Source of the DNA: an uncultured Erysipelotrichaceae bacterium
GTDB lineage: Bacteria; Bacillota_I; Bacilli_A; RFN20; CAG-826
Direction of reading: 5' to 3'
Length of the DNA: 24,589 bases
Assembly: GCA_947303755.1 (NCBI GenBank)
Contig: CAMYZF010000009.1
Span: forward strand, 1-24,589
The notes below the pieces were generated by a model that saw only the letters and a list, made by a program, of their open reading frames with translations, was not told where the DNA came from and made no database searches. Shown here piece after piece: positions 1-7,072 of the stretch (position 1 is its first letter; each line of letters begins with the position of its first letter). The translations under genes were made by a program, and so were the position numbers.

Positions 1-1020
1 TTATTTACGCAATCTACCTTGCATCGAATGGATTCTAATTGAACCACCTTGAGTTTTCACTAATTGTTTTGCGTAATTGATAGCTTCAAGTTGGGTATCA
101 AATATCTTAATCGCCTTTTCGCCTGAAGCAAGTTTCACTTGCCAATGACGAGAGATAAATTTAGAACGAGCGATGTGATATACTCTCGCACCATCTTTAT
201 ATTTCTTGCTTGGCTTTTTCGCGGATTTTGCAGTGGTTTTCTTTCCTTTAGAAGTTATAACTTCTTCGGTTTTTTCTTCTTTTTCAACTTCCGCTTCAAT
301 TTCTTCTTCGCTTGGTTCCACTCCGCTTTCAGTGTAGATATAACCCACCAAGATGAGGTTCATAATCTTGTTAAGTAGCCAGAAGACAAAACCAAAGACC
401 AAAGATGCTCCTAAGCTTTCAGCTGCAAATAATATTAATGTCTTTGCAACAATCGCATTACCATGGACTGGAGCGATTCGATTTTCAGGAGCAAACAAAA
501 ATCCATACCAGTCAACAAATGTGCCAGCTGGAGCGTTAAACGCGTAGATGATATAGAAAGCGCCATAGGTGATAATAAGTAGGATAGGGACAAAGAAAAA
601 TCTAAATTTAATCTTCTTTGCATATTCAAAGAATATGAATGATAACACTGCAACAATTGGAGTAGCAGCGTGTAAGAACAAATTATAGCCTCCAAACCAT
701 TCATATGATGGGTTAGCTGGTGCTAAGAAGATAATCACCATTGTGAAGGTTATGGCGATCGCACCAACACTTGCGAGTTTTAAAATTTGAAAGAATGCAA
801 AAACATAGTTCTTATCTTTAGCATAAGACACGGCATATAAAACTGCATTTATCAGAGATACAGCGGTCACGAGTAGATTGGATAATACTGTGAAATAGTT
901 AAAGATAGTTGGATTACAATCTGGTGAAAAAACTAGCATCATAATTCCAATCATGCCTATGGCAAAAACCGACAAATTGCCGATCAAACCAGCTAGAAAG
1001 TGTTTGCGAGGTGTCTTCAT
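1..1020 (-). CDS. Pr6Pr-like polytopic membrane protein with C-terminal DUF2188 domain
   Basis: The N-terminal ~220 residues hold about six hydrophobic segments. The pattern (NYFTVLSN near the start, a HAATPIVAVLSF segment, WYGFLFAPEN later) resembles Pr6Pr/FAR-17a-type membrane proteins of unknown function. An acidic Glu-rich stretch and then a Lys-rich linker lead to a C-terminal DUF2188 domain of about 60 residues (RVYHIA, W.VKLASGEKAIKIF.TQ.EA). I chose the ATG at 1020 because GGAG (1030-1033), inside the end of rarA, lies 9 bases upstream. An in-frame ATG at 1035 lies inside rarA and lacks a comparable site. The gene begins one base after the rarA stop, so the two are probably co-transcribed and translationally coupled. 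DUF2188 has no firm biochemical role known to me. The fusion would place it at the cytoplasmic membrane face. The membrane-domain assignment is tentative; the DUF2188 call is firmer because of the paralogue at 4363-4797. Confidence 0.7.
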   Translation of the reverse strand: MKTPRKHFLAGLIGNLSVFAIGMIGIMMLVFSPDCNPTIFNYFTVLSNLLVTAVSLINAVLYAVSYAKDKNYVFAFFQILKLASVGAIAITFTMVIIFLAPANPSYEWFGGYNLFLHAATPIVAVLSFIFFEYAKKIKFRFFFVPILLIITYGAFYIIYAFNAPAGTFVDWYGFLFAPENRIAPVHGNAIVAKTLILFAAESLGASLVFGFVFWLLNKIMNLILVGYIYTESGVEPSEEEIEAEVEKEEKTEEVITSKGKKTTAKSAKKPSKKYKDGARVYHIARSKFISRHWQVKLASGEKAIKIFDTQLEAINYAKQLVKTQGGSIRIHSMQGRLRK

Positions 1021-1021
1021 A

Positions 1022-2266
1022 TTACTTTTCTCCATTTTTTATTTTCGACCAATATTCCTTATTAGCCTGTTCAAATTTATTTTCACCATAATGATAATAT
1101 TTATGGTCTTTCACATCATCAGGTAAATATTGTTGTTTGACCCAGTGATGAGCATAATCGTGTGGGTATTTATAATTTTGCCCCTTAACTTTTGCGTCTT
1201 TGCCGTCATAATGAGTGTTTTGAAGCTGACGAGGCACTCCAACACCTAAACCCTTTTCAATATCCTCTTTAGCAGCTAAATAAGCTAAACAAGATGAATT
1301 GGATTTAGGAGAAGTTGCAATTAAAATTGCAGCGTTTGTTAAAGGTAAATACGCTTCAGGCATACCAAGTTGCAAGGCGCTGTCCACTGCCGCTTTAACA
1401 ATTGGAATGATTTGAGGATAGGCTAAGCCGACATCTTCGTTTGCGCTACAAAGTAGTCTTCTAGCAGCCGCTACTAAATCACCTGCTTCAAGCATCTTGG
1501 CTAAATAGAAAACGGCTGCGTCTGGATCGCTTCCACGAAGTGACTTCATTAAAGCCGACAAATTATCGTAGTGATGATCTTCGCCTCTATCGTATGAGAT
1601 ATTGGCTTTGATGATTAAGTCTTCTACTAAACCAGAGGTTATGTGTTTGTCGTCGTCTAAGGAATGATATAAGAAATCTAAATTATTCAAAGCCTTTCTC
1701 ATATCTCCGTTCGCAGATAACGATAACTTTGTTAAAGCGTCGTCATCGATCTTGACTTTAATCTTTTTTGCAGCCTTAGCCAAACCTTCTTTGATGTCTT
1801 CACTCTTAAGGGCTTTAAATTCAAAAACTTCGCATCTAGAAAGCAAAGCAGGATAAATATAGAAATATGGATTCTCAGTTGTAGAAGCAATTAAGGTAAT
1901 ATCACCACTTTCAACAAATTCTAATAGGGATTGTTGTTGCTTCTTATTAAGATATTGGATTTCATCCAAATATAGCAAAATCCCATTTTGAGTCAAAAGT
2001 GAATTAACATCTTGAATGATTTGCTTAATATCGTCTGTTGATGCAGTCGTTCCATTTAATTTATAAAATGACACCTTCGTATCTTTAGCGATGATATTTG
2101 CAACTGTGGTCTTACCAATTCCAGGAGGGCCATAAAAAATCATGTTAGGAATGTGATTCTTCTCAATGACTTTTCTAAAGAGCTTATCGTGATCTAAAAG
2201 ATGATGTTGACCAACAACGTCATCTAAAGATAAGGGACGCAAAAGCTCTGCAAGTGGTTTTTCCAT
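1022..2266 (-). CDS. rarA: Replication-associated recombination protein A (RarA/MgsA AAA+ ATPase)
   Basis: A 414-residue AAA+ ATPase of the clamp-loader-like RarA/MgsA/WRNIP1 family, acting at stalled replication forks in the cytoplasm. Visible motifs are Walker A GPPGIGKT (46-53), Walker B LLYLDE (97-102), sensor 1 STTENP (128-133), an arginine finger in LLSRC (R144) and sensor 2 GDMR (187-190). The C-terminal tetramerisation part carries the family pattern DVGLAYPQ and ends near HHWVKQQYLPD. Length is normal for the family. The start is the ATG at 2266. An in-frame TTG 39 bases upstream falls in the U-tract of the fba terminator and is rejected. There is no Shine-Dalgarno before the ATG, and a good promoter ends exactly at it, so the mRNA may be leaderless. 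The last codons contain the ribosome binding site of the downstream membrane-protein gene. Confidence 0.95.
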   Translation of the reverse strand: MEKPLAELLRPLSLDDVVGQHHLLDHDKLFRKVIEKNHIPNMIFYGPPGIGKTTVANIIAKDTKVSFYKLNGTTASTDDIKQIIQDVNSLLTQNGILLYLDEIQYLNKKQQQSLLEFVESGDITLIASTTENPYFYIYPALLSRCEVFEFKALKSEDIKEGLAKAAKKIKVKIDDDALTKLSLSANGDMRKALNNLDFLYHSLDDDKHITSGLVEDLIIKANISYDRGEDHHYDNLSALMKSLRGSDPDAAVFYLAKMLEAGDLVAAARRLLCSANEDVGLAYPQIIPIVKAAVDSALQLGMPEAYLPLTNAAILIATSPKSNSSCLAYLAAKEDIEKGLGVGVPRQLQNTHYDGKDAKVKGQNYKYPHDYAHHWVKQQYLPDDVKDHKYYHYGENKFEQANKEYWSKIKNGEK

Positions 2267-2272
2267 ACAATA

Positions 2273-2302
2273 ATAATACAATACAAAATAACTTTTTGTA
2301 AA
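2273..2302 (-). promoter_or_regulatory. rarA promoter, predicted leaderless
   Basis: On the minus strand, TTTACA (2297-2302) is followed after 18 bases by TATTAT (2273-2278). Six bases separate the -10 box from the rarA ATG, which puts +1 at the A of the start codon. It lies directly after the fba terminator. Assigned from consensus match only. Confidence 0.5.
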
Positions 2303-2305
2303 CAA

Positions 2306-2327
2306 AAAGGTAGCAACTGCTACCTTT
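2306..2327 (-). terminator. Intrinsic terminator of fba
   Basis: Perfect 9-bp stem AAAGGTAGC/GCTACCTTT with a 4-base loop. On the minus strand it is followed by TTTTTGTTT. It lies 17 bases beyond the fba stop codon. Confidence 0.85.
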
Positions 2328-2343
2328 ACGATTAATGTTTTGA

Positions 2344-3318
2344 TTATAACTTGTCGTTAGAACCAAGGACTTCGGTGATTTTGTGTTTCACTAAGTCTTT
2401 GACATATTTACGACCATCGCCAACGTATTGACGTGGATCGAAGTGATCTGGATGAGCCTTCATATGTTCTCTAATACCGGCAGTCATCGCTAAGCGAAGA
2501 TCGCTATCGATATTGATCTTACAAACTGCTAATCTAGCGGCTTGTCTTAATTGATTTTCTGGAACACCGACTGCGTCGACTAATGCGCCACCGTTGTCGT
2601 TAATGATTTTAACGTATTCTTGGTTAACAGAGCTGGAACCGTGTAAAACGATTGGGAAGCCTGGGAGTCTCTTTGAGACTTCTTCTAAAATGTCGAATCT
2701 TAATGGAGGTGGGCAAAGCACGCCTGTTTTTGGATCGCGTGTGCATTGCTCCGGTTTGAACTTATATGCACCATGACTTGTTCCGATAGCAATAGCTAAG
2801 CTATCAACACCAGTTCTACGAACGAATTCTTCAACTTGTTCTGGTTTGGTGTAGCTTTCAGCACCGTGTTCAACTTTAACATCATCTTCAATACCTGCTA
2901 AAGTACCGAGTTCTGCTTCAACAGTAACATATGGTTTATGAGCGTGAGCATATTCAACAACTTTCTTTGTAAGAGCGATGTTTTCTTCGAAAGATTTACT
3001 AGAAGCATCAATCATGACAGATGTGAATCCACCATCGATACAATCTTTACAGATTTCAAAGTCTGCACCGTGGTCTAAGTGAAGAACGATTGGAAGGCCT
3101 GTATCTTCAACAGCAGCTTCAACCATCTTTCTTAAGTAAACTGGTTTAGCATACTTTCTTGCACCTGCACTAACTTGGAGAATAACTGGAGAATTGCATT
3201 CTTTTGCCGCTTCAGTAATCGCTTGAACGATTTCCATGTTGTTGCAGTTAAAAGCTCCGATGGCATAACCACCTTTATAAGCTTTTTCAAATAATTCTTT
3301 TGAATTAACTAATGGCAT
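2344..3318 (-). CDS. fba: Class II fructose-1,6-bisphosphate aldolase
   Basis: A 324-residue zinc-dependent aldolase that cleaves fructose-1,6-bisphosphate to DHAP and glyceraldehyde-3-phosphate in glycolysis, in the cytoplasm. The TIM-barrel landmarks are present: LHLDHG (79-84, with catalytic Asp82 and zinc ligand His83), EAELGTLAGIED from Glu134, TSHGAYKF (His182) and LHGSSS (His216). The insert CTRDPKTGVLCPPPLRF and the tail FDPRQYVGDGRKYV are typical of the longer aldolase subgroup found in Clostridia and Mollicutes-type bacteria. The ATG is preceded by AGAGGT at good spacing. It appears monocistronic, with its own terminator at 2306-2327 and a promoter just upstream. Other class II aldolases (tagatose-bisphosphate, GatY/KbaY) share the fold. 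A glycolytic FBA is favoured by the overall sequence pattern. Confidence 0.93.
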   Translation of the reverse strand: MPLVNSKELFEKAYKGGYAIGAFNCNNMEIVQAITEAAKECNSPVILQVSAGARKYAKPVYLRKMVEAAVEDTGLPIVLHLDHGADFEICKDCIDGGFTSVMIDASSKSFEENIALTKKVVEYAHAHKPYVTVEAELGTLAGIEDDVKVEHGAESYTKPEQVEEFVRRTGVDSLAIAIGTSHGAYKFKPEQCTRDPKTGVLCPPPLRFDILEEVSKRLPGFPIVLHGSSSVNQEYVKIINDNGGALVDAVGVPENQLRQAARLAVCKINIDSDLRLAMTAGIREHMKAHPDHFDPRQYVGDGRKYVKDLVKHKITEVLGSNDKL

Positions 3319-3345
3319 ATTATTTACCTCTTTCTTTACGTATAT

Positions 3346-3354
3346 ATTTTAGCA
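3346..3354 (-). promoter_or_regulatory. Probable extended -10 of fba
   Basis: Minus-strand TGC-TAAAAT, an extended -10 element, lies about 28 bases upstream of the fba ATG. It would give a 5' UTR of about 20 bases containing the AGAGGT site. No good -35 is seen. A TATAAT further upstream is an alternative. Confidence 0.35.
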
Positions 3355-3386
3355 ATTGAAAATTGGAAATTATATAGAAACTTATA

Positions 3387-4289
3387 TCAAATTAAACCCG
3401 CCAAAACATTTAGAGTCATTCCAGCAGCGACCATTATGATTAAAATAAGCAATGATAGTTTGTTCTTTTCTTTGAAAAATAAGACAGTTCCTAAAGAAAC
3501 GATGATGAAATCTAACCCAATGATAACGTTTACGATCGCAGGTATGCAATTATCGTACGAGAACGCGTTATAGCGGAACACCATCATAAGCGCGTTGAAT
3601 ATCGCTCCAACAAAAATGAAGAGGTGATCAATCCAACGAATCTTAATAATTTCTTTCATAGAACCTGTGAACACAGAAGCGAATGCCATAACGATAAATA
3701 CAATCGATATTTGATGGAACGAAATAACATCTGAAGGAATATTAGATAGTTTCATCTTTGCTATAAGCAAAACAAACGCGAATGACACAGTTGAAATCGT
3801 TGCGAAAAGAACCCACAACCATTTGCCAGCCGGATTAATCTTTTTATTGAAAATAATGAACAACAATGAACCTAGTAAACAAGCAAGACCCAAGAAATAT
3901 AAAACGATATTAACCGGTTTTCCTCCATTGGTAACCGACATGAACATGAAAATCGAAAATAAAGAGTTGGAGAAAAACAAAATGCCTGCTGCACAAAATG
4001 GAGCGAATGCTTCAAGATGAGATTTCTTAATTGCTAAAAAATAGAACAGCCAGTCAACAGAAGTTAATAGGCCGACAATGATAATCCAAGTCCATTGAGT
4101 TAGCTCGATGTTATAAAGATCCTTAGCATGACCAAGGGCCAAACAAATGATGAGACAGGCAATCATGATGAAAAACGATTTCACGACTGCGTTTGTAAGC
4201 GCACCAGCACGATTCGCACCAAGGCGGTTAAACACTGTATTGCCTGCAGATGCAAGCAAAGCTAAGAAGGCAAATAAGATGTATTCCAC
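3387..4289 (-). CDS. EamA/DMT-superfamily transporter
   Basis: A 300-residue, very hydrophobic protein with about ten membrane segments in two similar halves. This is the usual layout of EamA-type (drug/metabolite transporter superfamily) permeases. Typical features are the first-helix start (FAFLALLASAGNTVFNRLGA), a second-half helix beginning after NKKINPAGKW, and the final segment ending in LNVLAGLI. The substrate cannot be read from the sequence. The only plausible start is GTG at 4289, with no in-frame ATG for another ~40 residues. It has no Shine-Dalgarno and lies 36 bases from the upstream hairpin, so initiation may be leaderless. The gene ends in TGA, the only TGA stop among the complete genes in this window. 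Confidence 0.8.
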   Translation of the reverse strand: MEYILFAFLALLASAGNTVFNRLGANRAGALTNAVVKSFFIMIACLIICLALGHAKDLYNIELTQWTWIIIVGLLTSVDWLFYFLAIKKSHLEAFAPFCAAGILFFSNSLFSIFMFMSVTNGGKPVNIVLYFLGLACLLGSLLFIIFNKKINPAGKWLWVLFATISTVSFAFVLLIAKMKLSNIPSDVISFHQISIVFIVMAFASVFTGSMKEIIKIRWIDHLFIFVGAIFNALMMVFRYNAFSYDNCIPAIVNVIIGLDFIIVSLGTVLFFKEKNKLSLLILIIMVAAGMTLNVLAGLI

Positions 4290-4325
4290 GAGAGATAGAA
4301 TACTACTTTTTAATGAAAAGAAAAA

Positions 4326-4343
4326 GACTCACATTAGTGAGTC
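4326..4343 (-). terminator. Intrinsic terminator of the thyA-folA-DUF2188 operon
   Basis: Stem GACTCAC/GTGAGTC (7 bp, loop ATTA). On the minus strand it is followed by TTTTTCTTTT. It lies about 20 bases after the DUF2188 gene stop. Confidence 0.85.
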
Positions 4344-4362
4344 CATTTCAAATCAGTATATT

Positions 4363-4797
4363 TTATTGAATGCGGCCTTTGTTTTTGCCTTTGGAATTAT
4401 GAACGAGCATGACTCCTTTTTGGCTATGAGACATCTTCTTGGTGTACTCAACAGCTTCGGCTTGAGTCTTGAATAACTTAATAGCCTTTTCGCCACCAGC
4501 AAACTTGACAGCCCATTTACCATCAGGACGTTTGGCAACGTGATAAACTCTCTTGCCTTCAGTCTCTTTAACTGGAACAAGAACCTTAACGTTTTTCTTA
4601 CTCTTAACTTCAACTCCACCTTTTGCTTTTGAGGAAGATTTATTTGGAGTGATCTTCTCAGCAGCTTTTCTTGGAGCTGGGTGTTTAGTTGGTTTCTTTG
4701 GGGTTTTGCTAGCTTTTTTAGGTTTTAGTCTTTTAACTTCGACCTTTTTATCAGGTTTTTTCTTCTCGACCTTTTTAGCTTTTTTAGTTGCAGGCAT
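4363..4797 (-). CDS. Basic DUF2188 protein with histone-H1-like Lys-rich N-terminus
   Basis: A 144-residue protein in two parts. Residues 1-82 are low-complexity, with 28 lysines and many Pro, Ala, Ser and Thr (KKAKK, KPKKASKTPKK), like histone H1 tails or bacterial H1-like proteins. Residues 83-144 form a DUF2188 domain (RVYHVA, KWAVKFAGGEKAIKLF, TQAEAVEY), closely similar to the C-terminus of the protein encoded at 1-1020. No signal peptide or membrane segment is seen. AAAGGAG precedes the ATG at good spacing. It is the last gene of the thyA-folA operon, 17 bases after folA, and is followed by a clear terminator. A nucleic-acid-binding or nucleoid role is inferred from charge and context only. 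A shadow reading frame on the same strand (4353-4619) is rejected. Confidence 0.8.
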   Translation of the reverse strand: MPATKKAKKVEKKKPDKKVEVKRLKPKKASKTPKKPTKHPAPRKAAEKITPNKSSSKAKGGVEVKSKKNVKVLVPVKETEGKRVYHVAKRPDGKWAVKFAGGEKAIKLFKTQAEAVEYTKKMSHSQKGVMLVHNSKGKNKGRIQ

Positions 4798-4814
4798 AAT
4801 CTATCTCCTTTAAC

Positions 4815-5324
4815 TTATATCGTCATTTTATGCTTGTTCACATAACGTGTAAACTTAATTTCAATTTTACCATCCAAAATTGTTTCACTTTCTTCAACGC
4901 ATTCAAATTCTGGCTTCTCATCTAGGTTAGGGAAAAACACTTCTGCTTTTCCGTCTGCGTTTACCTTCGTTAATAGTACCTCATCAACGTAAGGAAGAGT
5001 TTGAGAATAGATGGACGCTCCACCGATGATATAGACGGTGTCATTTTCAGAATATTCCTTGATTTTGCATAGGAAATCTTCGAAAGTGTGAACATTTATA
5101 ACACCTTCATAATTGTGATTTTCATCCTTAGAAAGAACAATGTTTGTGCGATTTTTTAATGGCTTTTGTCCCGGGAAGGAAAGCAAGGTATTCTCGCCCA
5201 TACAAACAACGTGTCCTCTGGTGGTATTTCTAAAATATTCCATGTCTTTTGGAAGATGGAAAAGAAGGCCGTTTTTCTTGCCGATTCCCCACTTTTTATC
5301 ACAATTAAGTATTGAAATAATCAT
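4815..5324 (-). CDS. folA: Dihydrofolate reductase
   Basis: A 169-residue DHFR that regenerates tetrahydrofolate with NADPH, needed after thymidylate synthase oxidises methylene-THF. Visible motifs are the N-terminal strand and Met20-loop region WGIGKKNGLLFHLP, the catalytic acid in LPKDMEYF, the NADPH-binding MGENTLLS, PLKNRTNIVLS, and IIGGASIY with VDEVLLTKV near the end. The usual Pro-Trp of the Met20 loop (as in LPW) is replaced by Leu-Phe, which is a mild divergence. The ATG directly abuts the thyA stop codon (TAAATG), so the two are coupled. A GGTGG inside the thyA end can serve as ribosome binding site. Confidence 0.93.
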   Translation of the reverse strand: MIISILNCDKKWGIGKKNGLLFHLPKDMEYFRNTTRGHVVCMGENTLLSFPGQKPLKNRTNIVLSKDENHNYEGVINVHTFEDFLCKIKEYSENDTVYIIGGASIYSQTLPYVDEVLLTKVNADGKAEVFFPNLDEKPEFECVEESETILDGKIEIKFTRYVNKHKMTI

Positions 5325-6155
5325 TTAAATAGCCACCGGAATTTTCTTATCTAATTTTTCATATTCATAGTCGATAAGTTCGAATGAATCGACTGTAAAA
5401 TCATAGAAGTTTTTAATAGTTGGATCCACTTTGAGTTTTGGAGCCTTATGTTGAGGTTTTGCAATGACTTCTTTAACTAAATCGACATGTCTATCATAGA
5501 TGTGAGCATCCGCAATAACGTGGACTAGGGTGCCTGGTTTTAAGCCAGATACTTGAGCGAACATAATTAGCAATAATGAATATTGAAGAACGTTCCAGTT
5601 ATTCGCGGTTAACATATCATTGCTTCTTTGATTTAAGATGCCATTTAAGGTATCACCAGTAACATTAAAGGTCATTGAATATGCACATGGATAGAGGTTC
5701 ATTTCGTGCAAATCCTCAAAATTATAGATGTTTGTCATAATTCTTCTCGATTGAGGATTGTGTTTCAAATCATAAAGAACTCTATCAACTTGATCAAATT
5801 CACCTTCTGGGTAAATCGACTTCTTAGCAAGTTGATATCCATATGCTTTACCAATTGAGCCGGTTTCATCAGCCCAAGAGTCCCAAATATGAGATTTTAA
5901 ATCATGAATGTTGTTGGATTTCTTTTGCCAAATCCAAAGTAATTCATCTAAACATGATTTAAAAGCAGTTCTTCTAATGGTGAGAATTGGTAATTCTTCT
6001 TGTAAGTTATATCTATTAACAATACAGAATTTTTTAATCGTGTGGGCGGGTGTACCGTCTTCCCAATGTGGACGAACTTTCAAATGTTCATCAGAAAAAC
6101 CATTCTCGAGAATGTCTTTCATATTTTCTATAAAAATTTCATCTGCTCTAGACAT
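5325..6155 (-). CDS. thyA: Thymidylate synthase (ThyA)
   Basis: A 276-residue thymidylate synthase that methylates dUMP to dTMP using methylene-tetrahydrofolate. The catalytic cysteine is C157 in YPCAYS. Phosphate-binding arginines are in NPQSRRIM (137-138), and the substrate region is QRSND (176-180) with NNWN (185-188) and DAHIYDRH. The QRSxD...TANNWN form, instead of QRSCD...GVPFN of E. coli, is what I recall from the Bacillus/phage phi3T type of ThyA. ATG 6155 is chosen because AAGGAG (6164-6169) lies 8 bases upstream. A TTG six bases earlier would be too close to it. First gene of the thyA-folA-DUF2188 operon, behind its own promoter. Confidence 0.94.
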   Translation of the reverse strand: MSRADEIFIENMKDILENGFSDEHLKVRPHWEDGTPAHTIKKFCIVNRYNLQEELPILTIRRTAFKSCLDELLWIWQKKSNNIHDLKSHIWDSWADETGSIGKAYGYQLAKKSIYPEGEFDQVDRVLYDLKHNPQSRRIMTNIYNFEDLHEMNLYPCAYSMTFNVTGDTLNGILNQRSNDMLTANNWNVLQYSLLLIMFAQVSGLKPGTLVHVIADAHIYDRHVDLVKEVIAKPQHKAPKLKVDPTIKNFYDFTVDSFELIDYEYEKLDKKIPVAI

Positions 6156-6181
6156 AACCAATTCTCCTTAGATACTGATAG

Positions 6182-6211
6182 ATTTTAACATATAAGCAAT
6201 TATATTGTGAA
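6182..6211 (-). promoter_or_regulatory. thyA operon promoter
   Basis: Minus-strand -35 TTCACA (6206-6211), an 18-base spacer and -10 TAAAAT (6182-6187), preceded by TGT (extended -10). The TSS would fall about 20 bases before the thyA ATG, leaving room for AAGGAG. The -35 is embedded in a palindrome at 6202-6218. Confidence 0.6.
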
Positions 6212-6218
6212 ACAATAT
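6202..6218. promoter_or_regulatory. Palindrome over thyA -35, operator candidate
   Basis: Perfect inverted repeat ATATTGT-GAA-ACAATAT (7-3-7) covering the -35 of the thyA promoter. The position suits a repressor site, but no regulator is known. It is not followed by a T-tract on either strand, so it does not look like a terminator. Confidence 0.4.
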
Positions 6219-6235
6219 TTTTGCTTTTTTAGAAA

Positions 6236-6259
6236 AAGCTTCGCGGTTAAACGAAGCTT
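6236..6259 (-). terminator. Intrinsic terminator of aqpZ
   Basis: 8-bp stem AAGCTTCG/CGAAGCTT with an 8-base loop. On the minus strand it is followed by TTTTTCT. It lies about 26 bases beyond the aqpZ stop. Confidence 0.75.
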
Positions 6260-6285
6260 AATCTAAAATCATTGAGTTTTAACGA

Positions 6286-6990
6286 TTATTTTTCTTTTTT
6301 GCAAGTAAGTGCTTTGTAAACAAGTGCTGCAAGGGCTGCGCCAACGAGTGGTGCTAAGATCCAAATCCAAATTTGTTGTAAGGATGTGGTTTTGCCTGCA
6401 ATAGCTTGTAAAACTGCTGGAGCGAGTGATCTTGCTGGGTTAACTGAAGTACCGGTGAATCCTAATCCGAATAAGTGGACTAAAGCAAGAACTAAACCGA
6501 TAACGATACCAGCGTGTTTTCCATCGTGGAATCTGGAATCGGTAACGCCTAAGATTGCGATAACGAAGACGAATGTTAAAACGACTTCGACACCGAATGC
6601 GGCGATGTAGCTCACTGCATCAAGACCGCCGTCTTTAGCAAATAATAATGGTTGAATTTGGTTTCCGCCTAAACCTTCAAATCCTCTTAAGAATAAGCCT
6701 AAGAGAGCGGCACCAACGAAGGCACCAACGATTTGAGCACAGACATAGACACAGAATTCTTTAACATTAATCTTTTTGCTAAGTAGCATAGCTAATGAAA
6801 CAGCTGGGTTAATGTGGCAACCAGAAATATTACCAATTGAATAAGCCATCGCAACGATAACTAAACCAAAGGCAAATGAAGTTGCAACCCACCAGCCGCC
6901 TTGGTTAGCAACACATGCAACACCGCAAGCGACTAAGACTAAGACAGCTGTGCCGATACATTCGGCAATTGCTTTTTTGATTAAACTCAT
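6286..6990 (-). CDS. aqpZ: Aquaporin, AqpZ-type water channel
   Basis: A 234-residue MIP-family channel in the cytoplasmic membrane, close in length to E. coli AqpZ (231). Both pore motifs are intact: HINPAVS (NPA at 61-63) and TSVNPARS (NPA at 184-186). By alignment with AqpZ the aromatic/arginine filter reads Phe41, His172, Thr181, Arg187. This is the narrow water-selective combination, not the wide Trp-Gly-Phe-Arg filter of glycerol facilitators. Six membrane helices are evident, followed by a short Lys-rich C-terminus. AAAGGA precedes the ATG. It is monocistronic, with a TATAAT at 7019-7024 and a terminator at 6236-6259. It diverges from the MFS-GH2 pair. Confidence 0.92.
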   Translation of the reverse strand: MSLIKKAIAECIGTAVLVLVACGVACVANQGGWWVATSFAFGLVIVAMAYSIGNISGCHINPAVSLAMLLSKKINVKEFCVYVCAQIVGAFVGAALLGLFLRGFEGLGGNQIQPLLFAKDGGLDAVSYIAAFGVEVVLTFVFVIAILGVTDSRFHDGKHAGIVIGLVLALVHLFGLGFTGTSVNPARSLAPAVLQAIAGKTTSLQQIWIWILAPLVGAALAALVYKALTCKKEK

Positions 6991-7018
6991 TTTATTTTTC
7001 CTTTCTTTTTCGACGTAT

Positions 7019-7024
7019 ATTATA
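7019..7024 (-). promoter_or_regulatory. -10 box of aqpZ
   Basis: Minus-strand perfect TATAAT, 28 bases upstream of the aqpZ ATG. The -35 is weak (TATGCA at near-consensus spacing). Confidence 0.45.
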
Positions 7025-7072
7025 TGGTAAGTTTAAAGGGTTGCATATAAGTATTTTATAAACTCTTTATTT

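Noticed and set aside
435..704. Minus-strand frame overlapping the Pr6Pr-like domain
   Set aside because: Alternative frame of the real gene; the composition is non-protein-like and it has no start site.
2267..2305. TTG start extending rarA by 13 residues
   Set aside because: It lies in the U-tract of the fba terminator, has no ribosome site, and the family begins at MEKPLAELLRP-like sequence.
4353..4619. Minus-strand reading frame overlapping the basic DUF2188 gene
   Set aside because: It is out of frame with a recognisable domain gene that has a strong ribosome site; the product has no family features.
6286..6990. Glycerol facilitator (GlpF) instead of AqpZ
   Set aside because: The filter residues align as Phe-His-Thr-Arg, the water-selective set, and no glycerol kinase or dehydrogenase is nearby.
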